Assembly: GCA_964432485.1 (NCBI GenBank)
Contig: CAYSNP010000001.1
Coordinates: forward strand, 40,115-104,114
Source: CAYSNP01 sp964432485
Lineage (GTDB): Bacteria; Bacillota; Clostridia; Christensenellales; DTU072
Direction: 5' to 3'
DNA: 64,000 bases
The notes under the pieces were generated by a model that was not told the origin of the DNA, ran no database searches, and saw only the letters and a program-made list of their open reading frames with translations. Positions 1 to 8,575 of the stretch are shown here, in pieces. Position numbers and translations under genes: made by a program. Position 1 is the first letter of the stretch; each line of letters begins with the position of its first letter.

Positions 1-1
1 A

Positions 2-478
2 GGGATAGCGCTTCAATCTTATAATTCTTTAGATAGGGTAGCTTTTTATAAGAATAACTTTATAATAATCAATAAAATAAAATTCATTGCCGCTATGCTG
101 ACTTTTTTAATCCTTGCAGCAGAGCTAGCCTTGCTTTACTTTTTTAATGATTACTTAACTTTACCGAGTTATGTATATCCTGCTATTGCTCTTGCGGCAT
201 TCCCCTATTTTCAAGCAATCCGTTATGCAGTTGCTCCCAAAGCTCGGCAACTTCTCAATTACAACTTCTATATTTCTGCATTAGCTTCGCTAATAATATT
301 TTTCTTATGTATTAGTTTAAGCTCAATACTGTTTATTGTATCTCCTGATTTGGGCGTAACATTTACAGACCCCCTATTTTACGCTCCTTGGCTGATACTA
401 TCCAACTTAGTGGTTTATCAGTTGATATACAGGCAACTTTTTGTATCCAAAAGATACCATTGCAAATCTGCAATATAA
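2..478 (+). CDS. Membrane protein of unknown family, 3' part (5' end beyond window)
   Basis: The first ATG in this frame is at 95, but the frame is open without a stop back to base 2, giving about 31 further codons, so the gene very probably starts left of the window. The visible 158 residues are strongly hydrophobic, with about four predicted membrane segments: near the ATG, around the Tyr-Val-Tyr-Pro stretch, a long Leu/Ile/Phe-rich helix in the middle, and one before the C-terminus. The tail is short and basic with one Cys. I do not recognise the family. The gene converges on the minus-strand small ORF that ends at 482. Confidence 0.55.
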   Translation, partial: GIALQSYNSLDRVAFYKNNFIIINKIKFIAAMLTFLILAAELALLYFFNDYLTLPSYVYPAIALAAFPYFQAIRYAVAPKARQLLNYNFYISALASLIIFFLCISLSSILFIVSPDLGVTFTDPLFYAPWLILSNLVVYQLIYRQLFVSKRYHCKSAI

Positions 479-481
479 GGC

Positions 482-640
482 TTAATACGGTCCTTTGATA
501 TTGTTAGATGCTTGGTCAATTATTTCTTTAACTTGTGTAGAAATAGGCATTTTTTTTAATAATTGGCTATCATCTAAAGGTTTTTCTGCTATTTCGGCCT
601 TTTTCTTTTTTTTGAACAATCTTTTAATCACTTTTAGCAT
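482..640 (-). CDS. Small basic hypothetical protein (52 aa)
   Basis: An ATG-initiated frame of 52 codons follows the rnhA stop by 11 bases on the same strand. The product begins with a cluster of lysines and arginines (MLKVIKRLFKKKKK), continues with a polar, charged helix-forming stretch and ends GPY. No membrane segment is predicted. A weak AGG-containing ribosome-binding sequence precedes the ATG. Its position suggests it is the last gene of the proC-rnhA unit. I recognise no family. It could be a chance frame, but the uninterrupted frame, the basic N-terminus and the tight spacing favour a real short gene. Confidence 0.4.
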   Translation of the reverse strand: MLKVIKRLFKKKKKAEIAEKPLDDSQLLKKMPISTQVKEIIDQASNNIKGPY

Positions 641-651
641 ATTCCAACCTA

Positions 652-1086
652 CTAATGCAACTTTTTAATTTCGTCTTTTGCCAGCTTGTCGCATTTGTTA
701 TTATATTCATTATCCGAATGCGCTTTTACTTTAACAAAAGTCACCTTATGTTTTTGCACGATATCATAAAGAGGCTTCCAAATATCTGCATTTTTTCTAT
801 CATTTCCCTTATGCTTCCAATCCTTTAAGCGCCACTCATATATCCAACCTTTAATAAAGGGATTAAGGGCATAAGCGCTATCGCTATAAACAGTTACATT
901 GCATTGCTCTTTTAATTGCGTAAGCCCGCTAAGTATAGCAAGCAGTTCCATTCGGTTATTGGTAGTATTATCATGCCCGCCGGAAATAATCTTTTCCTTA
1001 TCTTTGTAAATAAGTATGGCTGCCCAACCGCCTTTTCCCGGATTGCCGCTGCAAGCACCGTCTGTGTAAATATCCACCTTTTTCAC
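652..1086 (-). CDS. rnhA: Ribonuclease HI
   Basis: Cuts the RNA strand of RNA-DNA hybrids such as R-loops and primer remnants, using two metal ions. The chosen start is the GTG at 1086: a GGAG sits 8 bases upstream and the G of GTG is the last base of the proC TAG stop, a coupled arrangement. An upstream ATG at 1125 would add 13 residues unlike the family. In the 144-residue product the catalytic set is complete: D9 in YTDGACSGNPG, E47 in NNRMEL, D68 in YSDSAY, H122 and D132 near the C-terminus. Length is normal for bacterial RNase HI. It is cotranscribed with proC. Confidence 0.95.
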   Translation of the reverse strand: MKKVDIYTDGACSGNPGKGGWAAILIYKDKEKIISGGHDNTTNNRMELLAILSGLTQLKEQCNVTVYSDSAYALNPFIKGWIYEWRLKDWKHKGNDRKNADIWKPLYDIVQKHKVTFVKVKAHSDNEYNNKCDKLAKDEIKKLH

Positions 1087-1889
1087 TAACTGTTCTCCGA
1101 AAGGTCGGCGGAGCGCATTCTGCAAGCATCAATACCTTCTATAAGTATCTCCTGCAGCCTTTTTTGCTTAAAAACTTGTACAGCTTCTATAGTGGTACCG
1201 CCTTTGCTGCAAACTTTTTCCACCATTAGGTCTAAAGGGATGCTAGAAAGTGCCGCAAACTTAGCGGAGCCAATTAGAGTTGCCGCCGCCATTTTTTTGC
1301 TTTCGTCTGCAGTTAGGCCGCCTTTACAGCCTGCTTTAATCATAGCATCCATAATCATATACACATAAGCAGGACCGCTGCCGCAAATACAAGTAAAAGC
1401 ATCGAATTTTTCTTCTGTCAGCTCAATTACTGCTCCGCAAGCGGATAAAATCTTTATTAAGTAATCTTTGTACTCTTTACCCATACCGTCAAAGCAAACA
1501 GCACTAATGCCTTCGCCAATAGCCGCAGGCGTATTGGGCATAATGCGGGCTATACCAACATTTTTATTGGCAAGTTTAGACTTTAAGCTATTAATTTTAA
1601 CCCCTGCCATAATGCTGGCTAAGTTATTAATCCTTGCTGTGTCAAGGTCAGCAAGCACTTGAGTATAATTTTGCGGTTTAACTGCCAGCAAGACTATATC
1701 GGAAGAGTTTACAAGTTCATTTATATCTTTTGGGATATATATTTTTTTAGCTGCTAACTCTTGTCTTCGCTCGGCAGATATATCAAAAGCGCATATTTCA
1801 GCTGCGCTAAACTGCTTGCTGGCAAGCATCCTATCTATTATTGTGCCTGCCATAACGCCGGCACCTATAAAGCCAATCTTAAATTTCAT
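1086..1889 (-). CDS. proC: Pyrroline-5-carboxylate reductase
   Basis: Last step of proline synthesis: NAD(P)H-dependent reduction of 1-pyrroline-5-carboxylate. The N-terminal Rossmann motif GFIGAGVMAG starts at residue 6; an MPNTPA motif and the family signature GSGPAYVYMIMDAMIKAG lie in the second half, followed by the helical dimerisation domain. The start is taken at the ATG at 1889, preceded by GGAGGG; the upstream ATG at 1913 lacks a ribosome-binding site and lies inside the -35 box of the divergent tRNA-Trp promoter. This gives 267 residues, the usual size. The gene overlaps rnhA by one base. No other proline gene is nearby. Confidence 0.94.
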   Translation of the reverse strand: MKFKIGFIGAGVMAGTIIDRMLASKQFSAAEICAFDISAERRQELAAKKIYIPKDINELVNSSDIVLLAVKPQNYTQVLADLDTARINNLASIMAGVKINSLKSKLANKNVGIARIMPNTPAAIGEGISAVCFDGMGKEYKDYLIKILSACGAVIELTEEKFDAFTCICGSGPAYVYMIMDAMIKAGCKGGLTADESKKMAAATLIGSAKFAALSSIPLDLMVEKVCSKGGTTIEAVQVFKQKRLQEILIEGIDACRMRSADLSENS

Positions 1890-1906
1890 AAACCCTCCGT
1901 TAATGT

Positions 1907-1936
1907 TTGACATAGGGCAGTATTTTAAGTTATAAT
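1907..1936 (+). promoter_or_regulatory. Sigma-A type promoter of tRNA-Trp
   Basis: A perfect TTGACA at 1907-1912 and a perfect TATAAT at 1931-1936 are separated by 18 bases. The -10 box ends 11 bases before the mature tRNA 5' end. The -35 box overlaps the upstream, unused ATG of the divergent proC frame, which supports the shorter proC start. Confidence 0.85.
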
Positions 1937-1947
1937 ATTCGGGCTGA

Positions 1948-2022
1948 AGGGGAGTGGCTCAACGGTAGAGTAGTGGTCTCCAAAACCATTGGTTGCGTGT
2001 TCGAATCGCGTCTCCCCTGCCA
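1948..2022 (+). tRNA. tRNA-Trp (anticodon CCA)
   Basis: The acceptor stem AGGGGAG (1948-1954) pairs with CTCCCCT (2012-2018), followed by discriminator G and an encoded CCA tail. The anticodon stem GTGGT/ACCAT encloses the loop CTCCAAA with anticodon CCA at 1980-1982, which reads UGG. The T loop TTCGAAT is canonical. It is the only plus-strand gene inside a long minus-strand region and has its own promoter and terminator. Confidence 0.96.
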
Positions 2023-2030
2023 TAAAGCGT

Positions 2031-2052
2031 AAGGCGCATTTGCGCCTTTTTT
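2031..2052 (+). terminator. Rho-independent terminator of tRNA-Trp
   Basis: A perfect 7-bp stem AAGGCGC/GCGCCTT (2031-2037 and 2042-2048) with a four-base ATTT loop is followed by six T. It starts 9 bases after the tRNA CCA end and lies between the tRNA and the convergent purB stop at 2074. The minus strand lacks a T run, so it acts mainly on the tRNA transcript. Confidence 0.9.
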
Positions 2053-2073
2053 GTTTGGCGCACTTTTTGTTTG

Positions 2074-3495
2074 CTAAACTTTTATATCCCCGCCCTGCTT
2101 TAAGATATGAGCAGCTACAATAGGCTCAATATACTTATTGATAAACTCATCCACCTGGCCGATGCTGCGCCCAATATACCTTTTAGCAGATAAAAGCTCC
2201 TCTATATTGCTATGGACAGCGGCAAAGGCATTGTCTTTTATAATCCTTTCTATTAAATCGTTATCTTTGCCTTCTTCTTTAACCCTTTTGCCTGCTTCCA
2301 TAGAATGCAACCTTATTTGTTCGTGCAACTTTTGCCTGTCACCGCCAGCCTTTACACATTGCATTAAGATATTTTCCGTTGCCATAAAGGGCAGCTCTTG
2401 CTCAATATGCTTTGCAATAATTTTTGGGTAAACTACCAATCCGCTTGTTACATTAAGCATAAGCTCCAAAATAGCATCAGCGGCTAAGAATGCTTGCCCC
2501 ATAACTATCCTGCGGTTGGCAGAGTCGTCTAAGGTGCGCTCCAGCCATTGCGTACAAGCAGTTGCGGCGCAATTGGCAGGCAAAGAAATTAAGTAACGAG
2601 CAAGAGAACATATCCGCTCGGTACGCATTGGATTGCGCTTATAAGCCATAGCGCTTGAGCCGATTTGGCTTTTTTCAAAAGGCTCTTCTAACTCTTTCAT
2701 ACTTTGCAAGATGCGTATATCGTTGCCAAACTTGGCAGCACTTTGAGCTAGCATACTTAACAGGCAAGTAATATTGTAGTCGTATTTGCGAGTATAAGTT
2801 TGTCCTGATACTGCAAATGCCTGCTTAAAACCCATTTTTTCTAGTATTTTTTGCTCTAAATGCACTACCTTTGTATGGTCGCCTTCAAACAGTTGCAGAA
2901 AACTTGCTTGCGTGCCGGTAGTGCCTTTTATGCCTCTTAGCTTAAAATTACTTATAAAATCAGCAATATTATAGTAGTCAAGCAAAAAGTCTTGCAGCCA
3001 AAGAGTAGCTCTTTTGCCTACTGTAATAAGTTGCGCAGGCTGCAAATGTGTAAAACCTAAAGTGGGCAAATCTTTATATTTTTTGGCAAACTTTGCAAGA
3101 TTTGCCATAACGCTAACGATTTTCTCATTAATTAAATTGAGAGCTTCATAATAAATAATAAGGTCAGCATTATCTGTAACAAAACAGCTGGTAGCACCTA
3201 AATGAATAATAGGTGCGGCCTTTGGGCATTGTAAGGAAAGCGCATAAATATGCGCCATTACATCATGCCTGACAGCTTTTTCTCTCTCTTGCGCAGCTGC
3301 AAAATTGATATTGTCAAGATTGGCTGCAAGTTCGTCAATTTGTGCTTGTGATATATTTAGCCCCAGCTCTTTTTGCGCAGCAGCCAAAGCTAACCAAAGT
3401 CTTCTAAAAAGCCCTATTCTCTTTTTTTCAGAAAATAGCTCTGACATTTCTCTGCCGGCATACCTGGTAACTAAAGGATTAGCGTATATTTCCAT
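2074..3495 (-). CDS. purB: Adenylosuccinate lyase
   Basis: Cleaves fumarate from adenylosuccinate and from SAICAR in purine synthesis. The 473-residue protein belongs to the longer, eukaryote-like branch of the fumarase/aspartase superfamily also found in Clostridia. Visible catalytic elements are H78-D79 (RHDVMAH), H98 in the IIHLGATS segment, H150 (FTHLQPAQ) and the flexible signature loop with S280-S281 followed by KRNP at 286-289. The ATG at 3495 has GAGGAA a few bases upstream. The gene stands alone: the ispH-S1 terminator lies directly upstream and I see no clear promoter of its own, so it may depend on read-through or on a promoter inside ispH-S1. Confidence 0.95.
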   Translation of the reverse strand: MEIYANPLVTRYAGREMSELFSEKKRIGLFRRLWLALAAAQKELGLNISQAQIDELAANLDNINFAAAQEREKAVRHDVMAHIYALSLQCPKAAPIIHLGATSCFVTDNADLIIYYEALNLINEKIVSVMANLAKFAKKYKDLPTLGFTHLQPAQLITVGKRATLWLQDFLLDYYNIADFISNFKLRGIKGTTGTQASFLQLFEGDHTKVVHLEQKILEKMGFKQAFAVSGQTYTRKYDYNITCLLSMLAQSAAKFGNDIRILQSMKELEEPFEKSQIGSSAMAYKRNPMRTERICSLARYLISLPANCAATACTQWLERTLDDSANRRIVMGQAFLAADAILELMLNVTSGLVVYPKIIAKHIEQELPFMATENILMQCVKAGGDRQKLHEQIRLHSMEAGKRVKEEGKDNDLIERIIKDNAFAAVHSNIEELLSAKRYIGRSIGQVDEFINKYIEPIVAAHILKQGGDIKV

Positions 3496-3512
3496 TATTC
3501 CTCATCTTATAA

Positions 3513-3535
3513 TTAAAAACCACCTTGCGGTGGTT
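3513..3535 (-). terminator. Terminator after ispH-S1
   Basis: On the minus strand a perfect 7-bp stem AACCACC/GGTGGTT closes the GNRA-type loop GCAA and runs into five T. It begins 8 bases after the ispH-S1 stop and ends before the purB ribosome-binding site. Confidence 0.8.
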
Positions 3536-3542
3536 CAAATTC

Positions 3543-5879
3543 TTAATTATCTTCAAAGTCCGCAAGATTTAAGTCTTTGAATACATCGGCAAAAGTTGCA
3601 CCGTTACTTTGCGAAACATATTGTCTGGGAATCTCTTCCTGCGCGTTGTCCTTTTTGCTGCCTTTGCCCTTTGTAGGCCTGCCTTTTTTGGTAACAACTT
3701 CGGCGGATTGAGTGTCTTCTTGAACTGTTTCGGCCTCTGCTTCTGCCACTTCTTCTTCAGGCAAAAGCTCCTTTATTGACAAAGTAATTTTATTATCTTC
3801 AAATCCAATAATCTTGGCTTCTATTTCGTCGCCCTCTTTAAGAGCTTCATTGGCATCCTTAATCCACTTGTGACCTATTTGACTGACATGTACCAGTCCG
3901 TCTACACCCGGTTCAATTTCCACAAAAGCACCGTAAGGTTTAATGCGCTCAACTCTGCCCTTTACTATGCTGCCTACCGGATATTTTTCCGCCGCAATCT
4001 CATAAGGTTGCTTCTGCAACTGCTTATAGCCTATGCTCACTTTATTATTAGCTCTGTCAATACGCAGCACCAAGAAGTCATAAGTTTGGTTAAGCTCCAA
4101 AACTTCTGCAGGACTATTGATTTTTGTCCAAGATAAATCACTGATATGAGCAAGACAATCAAATCCATTTACACTTACAAAAGCGCCAAAAGCAGAGAAT
4201 CTTTTTACCTTGCCTTGCACTACGGTATCCACATTAAGGTTGTCCCAAAACTCGTCCTCTTTTTCTTTCTTTTCTTGCTCTAATACTATCCTTTGGCTGG
4301 CAACTATCCTCTTAGGGTTAATGCGGCGTTTTTCTCCTTCCTCATCTTCCTGCACTTCTTTGGGGGGGAGCATCTTTAGTCGCAATGGCTTATTAAGATA
4401 ATCGGCTAAATTTTTAACATACCCTATCTTAATTTGGCTTGCGGGTACAAAAATCGTATAACTTCCCAGCCTGCCAAGCAGTCCGCCTTTAATTTCTTTA
4501 TAGCATGCTAAAGTAAATTCTTCCCCTTCCAGGATACCTTTAACTTTTTCGTCATCTATCTTAAGAGCATCGAAATCTTTTTTAGAAAGGTTAATAGCCT
4601 TTGACCTGCTATCTTGGGTCTTTGCAATAATAATAACTTCTAAAATGTCGCCTGTCTGAAAATTCTCAGGATTATATTCACCTTCTAGCTCCACTTCGTC
4701 CTTATCGATAAAGCCGCTGTCATTCTTGCCGACAGCACCGCTTTCTATTGCTACTGAAATCCCGGAGGGGTCAGCACTTATTACTCTTACTTTTAATTTA
4801 GCGCCTTTTTTATAAGACTTGGGAGCAAACTTCTTCATTCCTTCCGCCATTGTAAGCACTTCTTCTTTTTTAGCTTTAGGTTTGGCTAAAGGCTCGGGTT
4901 CTGCTTGTGCTACTACTTCTGGCACTTTAATAATTTTTTCAATAGACTCTTCTTCTTTTTGCGGTAATTCTGCAGTATTGTTTGCTTCTTCTTTTGTTTG
5001 AGCGGTTTCTTCCGCTTCCGGTTTGGGTTGAGTGTTAGGGTTAAGTTCGACCATCTTGTTTAGGACCTCCGTTATCAGTTCCTTAGGAACTGAAGCGCTG
5101 GATACTATGCCCAGCTTTGCAATATGTATATTTTGCAACGATATTAAATCGTTTACATTCTCTATAAGATATACCTTGCTACTTTCTTTAGCGCAAATTT
5201 CCAACAATCTATTTGCATTGGAACTGCCTTTATCACCTACTATAATGGTAGTGTCGGCTTCCTGCGCTATTTGTTTTGCTTCGGTTTGTCTTTTAACAGT
5301 AGTATAGCAAATACTATCGAAGAAAACAACCTTTTTGCAGGTATCTTTTGCATAAACGGTATATTTTTCTTTAAGATTACGGTAGTTTTCTATGTTAAAA
5401 GTAGTTTGCGCCACCCAAAATATATTTTCGCCTTCTATGCTCGCAAAATCCTGCTCATCTTGCACAATAAAGACTTTTTTCCCCCAGCCTGCAATGCCTT
5501 CAACTTCAGGATGCCCTTTATGCCCTACAATTACAATAGTATAGCCTTTATCGCTATATTCATTAACCTTTTTATGAATCCTTTGAATATACTGGCAACT
5601 TGCATCAATTATCGTAGCCCTCCTATCTTGTAAAGCCTTGATAACTTGAGGCGAAACCCCATGAGCACGAGTAATAACTGTACTGCCCTTTGGTATAGCC
5701 TCTATATCCTTGATGCTTACTATCCCTTTGCTGCTTAACTTGCGAACTATCTCCTTATTGTGTATTAAATCCCCATAAGTATAGACTTTACCATATTCTT
5801 CACTAGCTTCCAATGCTAGCTGCAAAGCTCTGCTTACGCCTTGACAATAGCCTATATTTTGGGCTATTTTAATTTGCAT
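3543..5879 (-). CDS. ispH: HMBPP reductase IspH fused to four S1 RNA-binding repeats
   Basis: Residues 1-285 form IspH, the Fe-S enzyme that makes IPP and DMAPP from HMBPP in the last MEP step. The three cluster cysteines are C12, C95 and C191; substrate-site H73 and the HPEV motif near 123 are present. An acidic, Glu/Pro/Ala-rich linker (about 290-350) joins four S1 OB-fold repeats at roughly 355-430, 440-520, 550-620 and 635-705, the last two being the clearest (GAFVSVNGFDCLAHIS and GAFVEIEPGVDGLVHVS). The Lys-rich C-terminal tail is disordered. The IspH-S1 fusion is known from Clostridia. The gene overlaps the end of cmk by 16 bases and is the last gene of the unit. Confidence 0.95.
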   Translation of the reverse strand: MQIKIAQNIGYCQGVSRALQLALEASEEYGKVYTYGDLIHNKEIVRKLSSKGIVSIKDIEAIPKGSTVITRAHGVSPQVIKALQDRRATIIDASCQYIQRIHKKVNEYSDKGYTIVIVGHKGHPEVEGIAGWGKKVFIVQDEQDFASIEGENIFWVAQTTFNIENYRNLKEKYTVYAKDTCKKVVFFDSICYTTVKRQTEAKQIAQEADTTIIVGDKGSSNANRLLEICAKESSKVYLIENVNDLISLQNIHIAKLGIVSSASVPKELITEVLNKMVELNPNTQPKPEAEETAQTKEEANNTAELPQKEEESIEKIIKVPEVVAQAEPEPLAKPKAKKEEVLTMAEGMKKFAPKSYKKGAKLKVRVISADPSGISVAIESGAVGKNDSGFIDKDEVELEGEYNPENFQTGDILEVIIIAKTQDSRSKAINLSKKDFDALKIDDEKVKGILEGEEFTLACYKEIKGGLLGRLGSYTIFVPASQIKIGYVKNLADYLNKPLRLKMLPPKEVQEDEEGEKRRINPKRIVASQRIVLEQEKKEKEDEFWDNLNVDTVVQGKVKRFSAFGAFVSVNGFDCLAHISDLSWTKINSPAEVLELNQTYDFLVLRIDRANNKVSIGYKQLQKQPYEIAAEKYPVGSIVKGRVERIKPYGAFVEIEPGVDGLVHVSQIGHKWIKDANEALKEGDEIEAKIIGFEDNKITLSIKELLPEEEVAEAEAETVQEDTQSAEVVTKKGRPTKGKGSKKDNAQEEIPRQYVSQSNGATFADVFKDLNLADFEDN

Positions 5880-6529
5880 ATAATCTTATTAAACTCCCTT
5901 TTTGTTTGCTCAATACTCAAATGCGTTGTGTCTATAACTAAAGCATCTGCAGCGGCAACTAAAGGCGCAAAAGCTCTGGTGCTGTCTTGCTTATCTCGTG
6001 CTATTGTATCGGCTAATACCTGTTCATAACTAAGCAAGCTGCCCTTTTCTACAAGTTCTAAATACCTTCGCCTTGCGCGCTCCTCAGGCTGAGCAGTTAA
6101 AAAAATCTTAACAGTAGCATTAGGCAAAACAAATGAGCCAATATCCCTGCCGTCTAGTACGCAATCATTTTCGCTTGCAATTTTTTGCTGCAATTCTACC
6201 AATTTTAGCCGCACTTCACGAATTTTTGAAACTGTGGAAGCACCCATAGAAATATTATGTTCTCTTAAGTAGTCAGTTACATCTTTTTCGCAAATTATTA
6301 CTCTTTGCGCTCCGTTATGATATTTTATTTTTATATCTATATCATTGAGTATGCTAATGACATCTTTTTCGTTTTCAGGGTCAATCCCTTTGTTTATCAC
6401 ATACCACGCTACGCCTCTATACATAGCTCCCGTATCCAAATAAAGGATACCCAGCTCTTTTGCCATATACTTTGCAAAAGTGCTTTTGCCCGCTCCGCTT
6501 GGTCCGTCAATAGCTATATTCAGTTTCAT
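5864..6529 (-). CDS. cmk: Cytidylate kinase
   Basis: Phosphorylates CMP and dCMP with ATP. The N-terminus carries the P-loop GPSGAGKST (residues 8-16) and the substrate-binding YLDTGAMYR element; the DGRDIGSFVLPNA segment and the RARRRYLEL lid region are typical. At 221 residues it has the normal bacterial length. Its start overlaps the yhiN stop by four bases (ATGA) and its end overlaps ispH-S1 by 16 bases, so the three genes are likely translationally coupled. The cmk-ispH/rpsA order is common in Clostridia. Confidence 0.95.
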   Translation of the reverse strand: MKLNIAIDGPSGAGKSTFAKYMAKELGILYLDTGAMYRGVAWYVINKGIDPENEKDVISILNDIDIKIKYHNGAQRVIICEKDVTDYLREHNISMGASTVSKIREVRLKLVELQQKIASENDCVLDGRDIGSFVLPNATVKIFLTAQPEERARRRYLELVEKGSLLSYEQVLADTIARDKQDSTRAFAPLVAAADALVIDTTHLSIEQTKREFNKIICKLK

Positions 6530-7794
6530 TTTCTCTCCTCATCAGCCAAATTAATTCCTGCTAAGTAACCGGTAGAAAAAGCAATTTGCAAGTTATATCC
6601 TCCGGTTAGTGCATCAACATCGATTATTTCACCTGCAAAAGCTAAATTTCCAATAATCTTGCTGCGCATAGTAGAAGGATTTATTTCTCGTGTGTCCACT
6701 CCGCCGGCTGTAATTACCGCAGAATTAATATCGGCCAGCCCTTTTATTTCAAAAGTAAGGCTCTTTAGCAGCTTTACTAACTGCATCCTTTCTTCTTTGG
6801 TTATTGCATTTACACTTTTTTCTGCATCTATATCGGATAAAGTAATTATAAACCCTATTAGTTTGCTTGGCAATAGCTCATGCAACGAATTCTTATACAT
6901 TTTATTGCAAAACTTTTCAAAATCTCTAAGCAGTCTTGCATCTAAAGTGTTGTAATCAAGTGCGGGTTTAAGGTCTATTGCCAGCCTTAGTTCGTTTGAA
7001 TCCAATCTATTAATATAGCTGCTAAGGGTAAGAATAATAGGCCCGCTTACGCCCTTATCAGTAAAAAGCATTTCCCCAAACTCTGATTTTATCGCTTTGC
7101 CATTTTGAGAATATACCGTAGCAAGCACATTTTTTAAGCTAAGCCCCTCTAAGGAAGGCAAATCTTTTAGTCTAAAAGTGTTTTTTGCACCCTTTGCGCT
7201 GCCCAGTTCAATACCGGTTAATGCAGCCACAGGTCGCACTATTGTGTGCCCCAAACTTTTTGCAAGTGCATATCCGTCTCCGGTACTGCCGGTTGCCTTA
7301 TAGCTACTGCCGCCCAACGCCAAAACAAATTTGTCGGCAGTATAAACGCTCTTATTTGTGCATGCCTTACAAATCTTATTGTTGTCTGTCTCCAGCTTTT
7401 CGATTTTTTCGCAATATACAATTTTAACGCCTACTCTTTTTAGCTCATTTTGCAATACTTTTATAATATCATTAGATTTTCCGCTAGCAGGAAAAACCCT
7501 GCCGCCTTGCTCTATTGCAAGCCGCACTCCAAGATTTTCAAAATAAGCTATAGTATCATGGTTCGAAAACTTATTAAATGCGGAAAATAAAAACTTTGGA
7601 TTGGAGACAATATTGGCAAAAAACTCTTGCTTCTCGGCAATATTAGTAAGGTTACATCTGCCTTTACCTGTTATAAAGAGCTTTTTACCTAAACGCTCAT
7701 TTTTTTCTATTAAAGTTACATCCAAGCCTGACTTTGCCGCTTCTATAGCGCAAATCATTCCCGATGCTCCGCCTCCGCATACAATAGCTTTCAA
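6526..7794 (-). CDS. Flavoprotein of the HI0933/YhiN family (NAD(P)/FAD-dependent oxidoreductase)
   Basis: The 422-residue protein starts with an FAD-binding Rossmann fold (CGGGASGMICAIEAA), followed by the family motif GKKLFITGKGRCNLTN at about 36-51. The C-terminal part has AGGVDTREINPSTMRSK and the second FAD-contacting element FAGEIIDVDALTGGYNLQ. The start is TTG at 7794 with AAAGGA 8 bases upstream. The biochemical role of this family is not settled. In Clostridia it commonly lies next to cmk and ispH, as here. It overlaps cmk by four bases and follows surE by 16 bases. Confidence 0.88.
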   Translation of the reverse strand: MKAIVCGGGASGMICAIEAAKSGLDVTLIEKNERLGKKLFITGKGRCNLTNIAEKQEFFANIVSNPKFLFSAFNKFSNHDTIAYFENLGVRLAIEQGGRVFPASGKSNDIIKVLQNELKRVGVKIVYCEKIEKLETDNNKICKACTNKSVYTADKFVLALGGSSYKATGSTGDGYALAKSLGHTIVRPVAALTGIELGSAKGAKNTFRLKDLPSLEGLSLKNVLATVYSQNGKAIKSEFGEMLFTDKGVSGPIILTLSSYINRLDSNELRLAIDLKPALDYNTLDARLLRDFEKFCNKMYKNSLHELLPSKLIGFIITLSDIDAEKSVNAITKEERMQLVKLLKSLTFEIKGLADINSAVITAGGVDTREINPSTMRSKIIGNLAFAGEIIDVDALTGGYNLQIAFSTGYLAGINLADEERK

Positions 7795-7810
7795 TATTTA
7801 TATCCTTTGA

Positions 7811-8575
7811 TTACAAAAAGTAAGTATCTTTCAATTTTGGCAAAGCGGCATAATCGGTATTGTCCATAGCCACGGGACTAATAGTTATATATCCCAGCCT
7901 ATTCCAATTGGTGTCGCAATCTATGGGATTGTCTTTATATAAGATTTGCTCACCTTTTAAGGTATAACTTACGACATTATCTTGCAGGCTTGAGTCAACT
8001 TCGTAATAGTCAGCGTACGCTTTTACCCCGATTGCAGTCACTTTTACCCCTTTAATATCATTGATATTGGGAGGAAAGTTTAAGTTAATGGGCACACAAC
8101 CCTTGCAATCCTCATAAAGAACAGTCAAATTATTTGCAATAAAATCACATGCTTTTCTTAAATCGCTTTCTAAAGTAAGCTCATCAAAAAAATAACCGCT
8201 TACAGCAAGCGACGGTATCCTAAGCAGGCAACCTTCAATTGCAGCATGCACCGTGCCCGAATAAAAGACATCGGTACCTATGTTGGGGCGATTGTTTATT
8301 CCGCTAATTATTAAATCCGGCGGCTCTTTTAGCAACTCCCTTACCGCAACTTTAACGCAATCTGCGGGAGTACCTTCAACAGAATAACATTCCCATGGAG
8401 GGTTGGGGATTTTCTTGACATATATAGGACGGTAAAAAGTTAAGGAGTGACTAAAGCCGCTACAACAAAAACGAGGGGCTACCATAACAACAATATGCTC
8501 TTTATGCAGCCTTTCGGCCAGTATATTTATCCCTTCAGATTTATATCCATCATCATTTACAATTAATATTCTCAT
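7811..8575 (-). CDS. surE: 5'/3'-nucleotidase SurE
   Basis: A metal-dependent nucleoside monophosphate phosphatase. The metal-binding N-terminus MRILIVNDDGY, the SGINNRPNIGTDVFYSGTVHAA segment with the conserved Asn and Ser/Thr residues, and the NLNFPP motif near 187 identify the family. At 254 residues it is of normal size. The ATG at 8575 follows the TAA of the upstream oadA-like gene with no intervening base, indicating translational coupling. Confidence 0.93.
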   Translation of the reverse strand: MRILIVNDDGYKSEGINILAERLHKEHIVVMVAPRFCCSGFSHSLTFYRPIYVKKIPNPPWECYSVEGTPADCVKVAVRELLKEPPDLIISGINNRPNIGTDVFYSGTVHAAIEGCLLRIPSLAVSGYFFDELTLESDLRKACDFIANNLTVLYEDCKGCVPINLNFPPNINDIKGVKVTAIGVKAYADYYEVDSSLQDNVVSYTLKGEQILYKDNPIDCDTNWNRLGYITISPVAMDNTDYAALPKLKDTYFL

